Part shown: piece by piece, positions 23,353-26,164 of the stretch
Layout: every line of letters begins with the position of its first letter
Numbering within the stretch: the first letter of the stretch is position 1
From: a virus
Length of the DNA stretch: 26,164 nucleotides
Reading direction: 5' to 3' (one strand)
IMG/VR virus record: IMGVR_UViG_3300046463_000073
Coordinates: 1 to 26,164 of that record
Position numbers and translations under genes: made by a program
Notes under the pieces: model-generated
Database searches by the model: none
Seen by the model: the letters and a program-made list of their open reading frames with translations, nothing else
Told to the model about the DNA's origin: nothing

Positions 23353-23937
23353 CTATTCGTCTGATGTGGTGCTGTCCTTGGGGATAACTTCTATCGTCCC
23401 GTTGTAGTAGGTGTTATTGACTACGCTATTCGGGGCCTGCGTTATAAAGTTCGCATTGAGGGTAATCTTTACCTCTAGGCCCTTTCCTAGCTTCCCGGAC
23501 GAGGCCAGCCCCTCAAGCTGCTTACGCAGGGCTTCGAATTGGAGCGGGATGTACTTCGCCTCGCCCTGCCCTACTACCTGCCGGGAGGCCTTGTCTACGA
23601 GCGGGATAGCCTCTACGAGTTCGTACTCGTTACCCCGGCTGTCCTTGCCCGTGCTCTTTTGCTTTTTCACGAGACCTAGCTCCACGAGGCGGTTAATAGC
23701 GCGGTCTACTGTCGGCTCGGACGCCCCTATGTGGCGCGCTATCAAGTCCCGTCCGGGGTTACTGTAGCCAGCCTCCAGAGAGGCGTAGCTCTTTAGCACC
23801 ACGTAGACGCAGAAGGCCGTAGCGCCCATCTCCGCGATTCTGTCCCGCTGGACCATCGCCCGTAGGACGTGAAAGAAAAGCGTCTCCGCCTGCACGTTAT
23901 CCGGCCAGAGTTCGCCCTGTACCTCCTCTTCTTCCAT
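23353..23937 (-). CDS. Putative plasmid replication initiator (winged-helix)
   Basis: A 194-aa protein. After an acidic N-terminus (MEEEEVQGELWPDN) comes a helix-turn-helix of the HTH_36 type: GATAFCVYVVLKSYASLEAGYSNPGRDLIARHIGASEPTVDRAINRLVELGLVKKQK at about 38-94, as in several plasmid and phage initiators. The C-terminus is unlike anything I know (KITLNANFITQAPNSVVNNTYYNGTIEV). Its start overlaps the stop of the RHH gene upstream, so it is the third gene of parA-RHH-rep. Together with the iterons and DnaA boxes just beyond its 3' end it fits an initiator. A purely regulatory role cannot be excluded. Confidence 0.65.
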   Translation of the reverse strand: MEEEEVQGELWPDNVQAETLFFHVLRAMVQRDRIAEMGATAFCVYVVLKSYASLEAGYSNPGRDLIARHIGASEPTVDRAINRLVELGLVKKQKSTGKDSRGNEYELVEAIPLVDKASRQVVGQGEAKYIPLQFEALRKQLEGLASSGKLGKGLEVKITLNANFITQAPNSVVNNTYYNGTIEVIPKDSTTSDE

Positions 23938-24332
23938 TACCCGCCCCTCCCGTGCTTCGCGGCCCGCTCCCCCTTCAGGGCGGCTAGCTGCTTCCGCAGG
24001 GCCACGGCTACTACGTCCTTCTGCTTCAGGCGAGTAAGGAGGCAGAACTCCCGCAGTTCCTCGGATAGGTCTGTAGGGATTCTCACGTTAAGGGGTACGC
24101 CGGGGTCCGGCCTCTCCTCCCGCGTAGCGGCCCACGCGGGATAGGCGGGCTTCGCAGGGTCCGGGAGGTGCGCTGATACCTCCGAGGGTGCGGGAGGGGC
24201 ACTGAGGGGCTGTACGGCGGTCTGGTCCGGGTCCGGGACAGCATTAATCACCGTGGAAGCCTTCTGTAAGTCTTCCAATACCGTGCTGCGGTTCGGGCGG
24301 GCAGCGGACATTGTGGGCTGTGGCTTCGTCAT
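23937..24332 (-). CDS. Ribbon-helix-helix partition protein (ParB-like adaptor)
   Basis: A 131-aa protein with a flexible Pro/Ala-rich N-terminal 75 residues. Its C-terminal ribbon-helix-helix fold has a strand LNVRIP at 81-86, helix DLSEELREFCLLTRL, and helix QKDVVAVALRKQLAAL. It is coded directly after parA with an ATGA overlap, the arrangement of type Ib partition systems. In those systems a small RHH protein binds the centromere, represses the operon and stimulates the ParA ATPase. The long disordered N-terminus would carry the ParA-interacting segment. The start at residue 8 (MSAARP) is an alternative. Confidence 0.8.
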   Translation of the reverse strand: MTKPQPTMSAARPNRSTVLEDLQKASTVINAVPDPDQTAVQPLSAPPAPSEVSAHLPDPAKPAYPAWAATREERPDPGVPLNVRIPTDLSEELREFCLLTRLKQKDVVAVALRKQLAALKGERAAKHGRGG

Positions 24333-25003
24333 TTTCCGTAGACCTCCAAGTAGACGGACTTAATCTCGTGGGCTGCTTTGGCGTCGAAGTCATCGCCCGC
24401 CATCTCACACACGCCCCGGCCCTGCGCCATAGCTAGCTTGAAGGATTCGCGGGAGCCTACTAGCGTGCTGCACCTCGGTAGTAGGTCGGAGAATTGTTTC
24501 ATCTCCTCAATCATTACTTTAGTCAGACGTTTGCGCGGGTCCGCCTCATTGAGCACCACTTGAGCGTTAATGCTGCGGCCTAGCGTCTCCGTGAGGCTCC
24601 CCAGCGCTGCGTACAGAGCAGGAACCGTCTTCAGGTCCGCAGGCGAGGGCTTGAGGGGCACTACGATAGCGTCCCCGGCAGCGAGAGCAGCACGGGCTAG
24701 CCTCGTGTCCTTGCCCCCTACGTCTATGAAAACGTCCGTGTAGCCGTCTATCGCTTCTGCCAGCAAGGCTCCGAACTCGTCTACAAGGTCGCCTTCCAAC
24801 AAATGTTTAAGCGTACGGCCCTCGATACGCTGCACGTCCGCTAGCCCGCTACGCTCCTCTACCCACGCTTGGCTAGTCTCCTGCCCGTCTAGGTCCAGAA
24901 GCACACACTTGTAATTCAATGCGGCCCGAATTGCGGCTAGGTTCTGACAAAACGTGCTTTTCCCCGTGCCGCCTTTCTGTGCGACTACACAAGTAACACT
25001 CAT
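24329..25003 (-). CDS. parA: ParA-family partition ATPase, type Ib-like
   Basis: A 224-aa P-loop ATPase of the ParA/MinD class. The deviant Walker A is KGGTGKST at residues 10-17, with the signature lysine K10. The Walker A' strand is CVLLDLDGQETSQAW with D37 and D39, and the Walker B-like strand FIDVGGKD lies near 92-99. There is no N-terminal DNA-binding domain, so it is a short type Ib ParA; the RHH partner would supply DNA binding and autoregulation. AGGA lies 8 bases before the ATG on the minus strand. It should segregate the phage genome as a low-copy plasmid during lysogeny. Confidence 0.93.
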   Translation of the reverse strand: MSVTCVVAQKGGTGKSTFCQNLAAIRAALNYKCVLLDLDGQETSQAWVEERSGLADVQRIEGRTLKHLLEGDLVDEFGALLAEAIDGYTDVFIDVGGKDTRLARAALAAGDAIVVPLKPSPADLKTVPALYAALGSLTETLGRSINAQVVLNEADPRKRLTKVMIEEMKQFSDLLPRCSTLVGSRESFKLAMAQGRGVCEMAGDDFDAKAAHEIKSVYLEVYGK

Positions 25004-25177
25004 GTTTTAGTCCTAGGAGTGGTGAATTGTTGCAGTAGCGTAGCCTATACGGCGGGGTAGTACAAGGGGAGTAAAGACGGGCCGCTCTATTACGAGGGAT
25101 ACGGAAAACAAACTAGCAAACTAGCTAGGCGGGTAGCTAGTCGGGGAGAGGCCCGTAAGCCCCTCCGTCCGGCTGTA
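25004..25177 (-). promoter_or_regulatory. par operon promoter/centromere region
   Basis: This 174-bp gap separates parA from the lipoprotein gene; both are on the minus strand. It holds a TCCTAGGA palindrome at 25011-25018, just before the parA Shine-Dalgarno, and a CTAG-rich repeat cluster at 25110-25141. No convincing sigma70 hexamer pair stands out; TTGTAC near 25056-25061 is a possible -35. A GC-rich imperfect hairpin near 25144-25170 could end lipoprotein transcription. Confidence 0.5.
25110..25141. repeat. CTAG-centred direct and inverted repeats (candidate parS/operator)
   Basis: AAACTAGC is repeated back to back at 25110-25117 and 25118-25125. Overlapping the second copy, ACTAGCTA (25120-25127) and TAGCTAGT (25134-25141) form a perfect 8-bp inverted repeat with a 6-bp spacer. 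Four CTAG occur within 33 bases. RHH partition proteins bind short tandem direct and inverted repeats upstream of parA, so this is the best candidate centromere. Confidence 0.65.
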
Positions 25178-25975
25178 TTACTTACCTTCTGCCGTGAGCT
25201 TCAGGCGGTTAGCGATGTCTGCGGCTACTGCCTGCGTCCGCAGGTTAAGCAGGTAGGCGTCCGGGGTGCGGCAGTCCTCGCCCATGTGGCCCGCCGTGAG
25301 GGTATCCACGTTCCTACCGTCCGGCCCTACGACAATCGGGCCAGCACCAAGGCCCGTCTGGAAGGCGAAGCCTGCAATGGCAGCTTGGGTAATCGCGTTC
25401 CGCAGGCCCTCGGTAGCGGAGAAGCCCACGGGCGAAGCGTCGCAACTCTGAATAGGCATAACGATAAACGTATTCTTTCCCGAGACGTGGCCCCGCTGGA
25501 TGAATACCGTAAGGTCCTGCTGGAATTGCGCGAGGGACGCTGCTTGGCTCGGGACGTCGATCGTAGATACCATATCGTCCAGCGTGAAATTAACGATAAG
25601 CCACTCGCTCGGGTCCGTCTTGAACTGGTCCGGAGTCGGCGGGAGGCCGTTGTTCTCGCCCATAACAATAGCGTGCAGCGTGGTTCCGTCCATCACTTGG
25701 GCGGTTACGTTCGCCGTAACGCCTTGGGCTGCGAGGGCGTCCGTAAGGCTCTGGACCGTCTCGGCTGCTGCGTCCGAGGCGGAGACCGGGGCGGCTGCGC
25801 TGGCAGCGTCCGAAGCTGCGGCCTTCGCGGTGGATTTCACGGTAGCGCCCAGCGGATTCCCGTAGAAGGACAGAGTAGGGTGCTTGACAGTCGGGGCCGG
25901 GGTGGAATCGCTACCTCCGCCTCCGCAGGCTGCGAGGGAGAGGGCAAGGGTTACGGCAGCGGCAAGTTTGTACAT
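25178..25975 (-). CDS. Putative lipoprotein, possibly degenerate SGNH hydrolase fold
   Basis: A 265-aa protein with a lipoprotein signal peptide MYKLAAAVTLALSLAAC and lipid-acceptor C17, then a Gly/Ser/Pro linker. PTLSFYGNPLGATVK at 33-47 resembles an SGNH block I (FYGDSL) with the Ser-containing GDS changed to GNP. WLIVNFTLDDMV near 125-136 resembles the INFG.ND block, and TAGHMGEDCRTPD near 228-239 the C-terminal His region. C178 and C235 could form a disulfide. If right it is a surface pseudo-enzyme. It is separate from the par operon and may be expressed in lysogens, for example for superinfection exclusion or conversion; this is inference. Confidence 0.6.
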   Translation of the reverse strand: MYKLAAAVTLALSLAACGGGGSDSTPAPTVKHPTLSFYGNPLGATVKSTAKAAASDAASAAAPVSASDAAAETVQSLTDALAAQGVTANVTAQVMDGTTLHAIVMGENNGLPPTPDQFKTDPSEWLIVNFTLDDMVSTIDVPSQAASLAQFQQDLTVFIQRGHVSGKNTFIVMPIQSCDASPVGFSATEGLRNAITQAAIAGFAFQTGLGAGPIVVGPDGRNVDTLTAGHMGEDCRTPDAYLLNLRTQAVAADIANRLKLTAEGK

Positions 25976-26034
25976 TTTGAATCTCTCAGGTGGAAGCCGG
26001 TAATAACGGCGGGGAATTGTAATACTTTAGTTAC
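25976..26034 (-). promoter_or_regulatory. Possible lipoprotein promoter
   Basis: On the minus strand TACAAT at 26016-26021 is a good -10 match, about 40 bases before the lipoprotein ATG, but the -35 side is weak. The Shine-Dalgarno is GAGAGA about 6 bases before the ATG. A GCCG/CGGC short inverted repeat lies between. Confidence 0.3.
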
Positions 26035-26164
26035 TTACTTGTTCGCGGCTAGGATTGCGATACTAGCGATAGAACGCGCTTCTTCTATTTCGTCCCAATC
26101 TCCGCCGTACATTTTGTTTTCGATGGCTGCAATCTTCCGTAGAGCTTCGAGAAGCGCCGCATCC
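26035..26164 (-). CDS. 3' end of a small unknown protein (partial)
   Basis: The minus strand is open from the window edge to a TAA at 26035-26037, giving the last 42 residues: ...ALLEALRKIAAIENKMYGGDWDEIEEARSIASIAILAANK. The 'IAAIEN.MYGGDWDEIEEAR.IA' pattern resembles short C-termini of small phage proteins coded in early regions; no function is known to me. It is upstream of the lipoprotein gene on the same strand. Its start lies outside the window. Confidence 0.7.
   Translation of the reverse strand, partial: DAALLEALRKIAAIENKMYGGDWDEIEEARSIASIAILAANK

Noticed and set aside
1-26164. tRNA genes, CRISPR arrays, insertion sequences, integrase and att site
   Set aside because: I saw no cloverleaf-like sequence, regularly spaced repeats, transposase or recombinase ORF in the window.

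Overview
This window looks like a long slice of a temperate siphovirus that probably persists as a plasmid (a phage-plasmid). The left 23 kb is one uninterrupted plus-strand late operon for head, tail and lysis genes. The right 3 kb, on the minus strand, carries a plasmid-type parA - ribbon-helix-helix - rep operon and a lipoprotein gene. No integrase, repressor or host gene is visible. The host cannot be fixed from sequence alone. High GC, lambda-like tail genes and an LAACGGGG-type lipoprotein start suggest a beta-proteobacterium such as Burkholderia, Ralstonia or a relative; this is inference.

Head region (1-6592): small terminase (its 5' end lies outside the window), large terminase, HK97-type prohead protease, major capsid protein, two small ORFs, portal, gp6-like connector, head-closure protein and DUF3168-like tail terminator. 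The portal follows the capsid gene rather than the large terminase. Tail region (6602-21934): tail tube protein, a G/GT-type chaperone pair with a textbook -1 frameshift signal, an HK97 gp10-like protein in an unusual place, tape measure, gpM-like protein, an S74-chaperone tail fibre, a glycine-rich/repeat/gpL fusion, gpK split into JAMM and NlpC/P60 proteins, gpI, a 1484-aa gpJ with an inserted lectin-like domain, and two accessory tip proteins. Lysis region (21985-23177): holin candidate, overlapping Rz/Rz1-like spanins and a 105-aa HExxH protein. No recognisable peptidoglycan-degrading endolysin is present.

The late operon and the minus-strand rep operon converge on a 175-bp gap laid out like an iteron origin: two DnaA boxes, three TAGTCCTCACC elements (two direct, one inverted) and an AT-rich stretch. 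Upstream of parA is a cluster of CTAG-centred direct and inverted repeats that could be the centromere and operator. A monocistronic lipoprotein gene with a possibly degenerate SGNH fold looks like a lysogeny-expressed accessory gene. The 3' end of another minus-strand gene closes the window.

The most interesting points are the plasmid replication/partition module, the fused glycine-rich gpL with a conserved Fe-S cysteine pattern, the domain insertion in gpJ bounded by 10-bp direct repeats, the frameshift signal, and a marked shortage of GATC.
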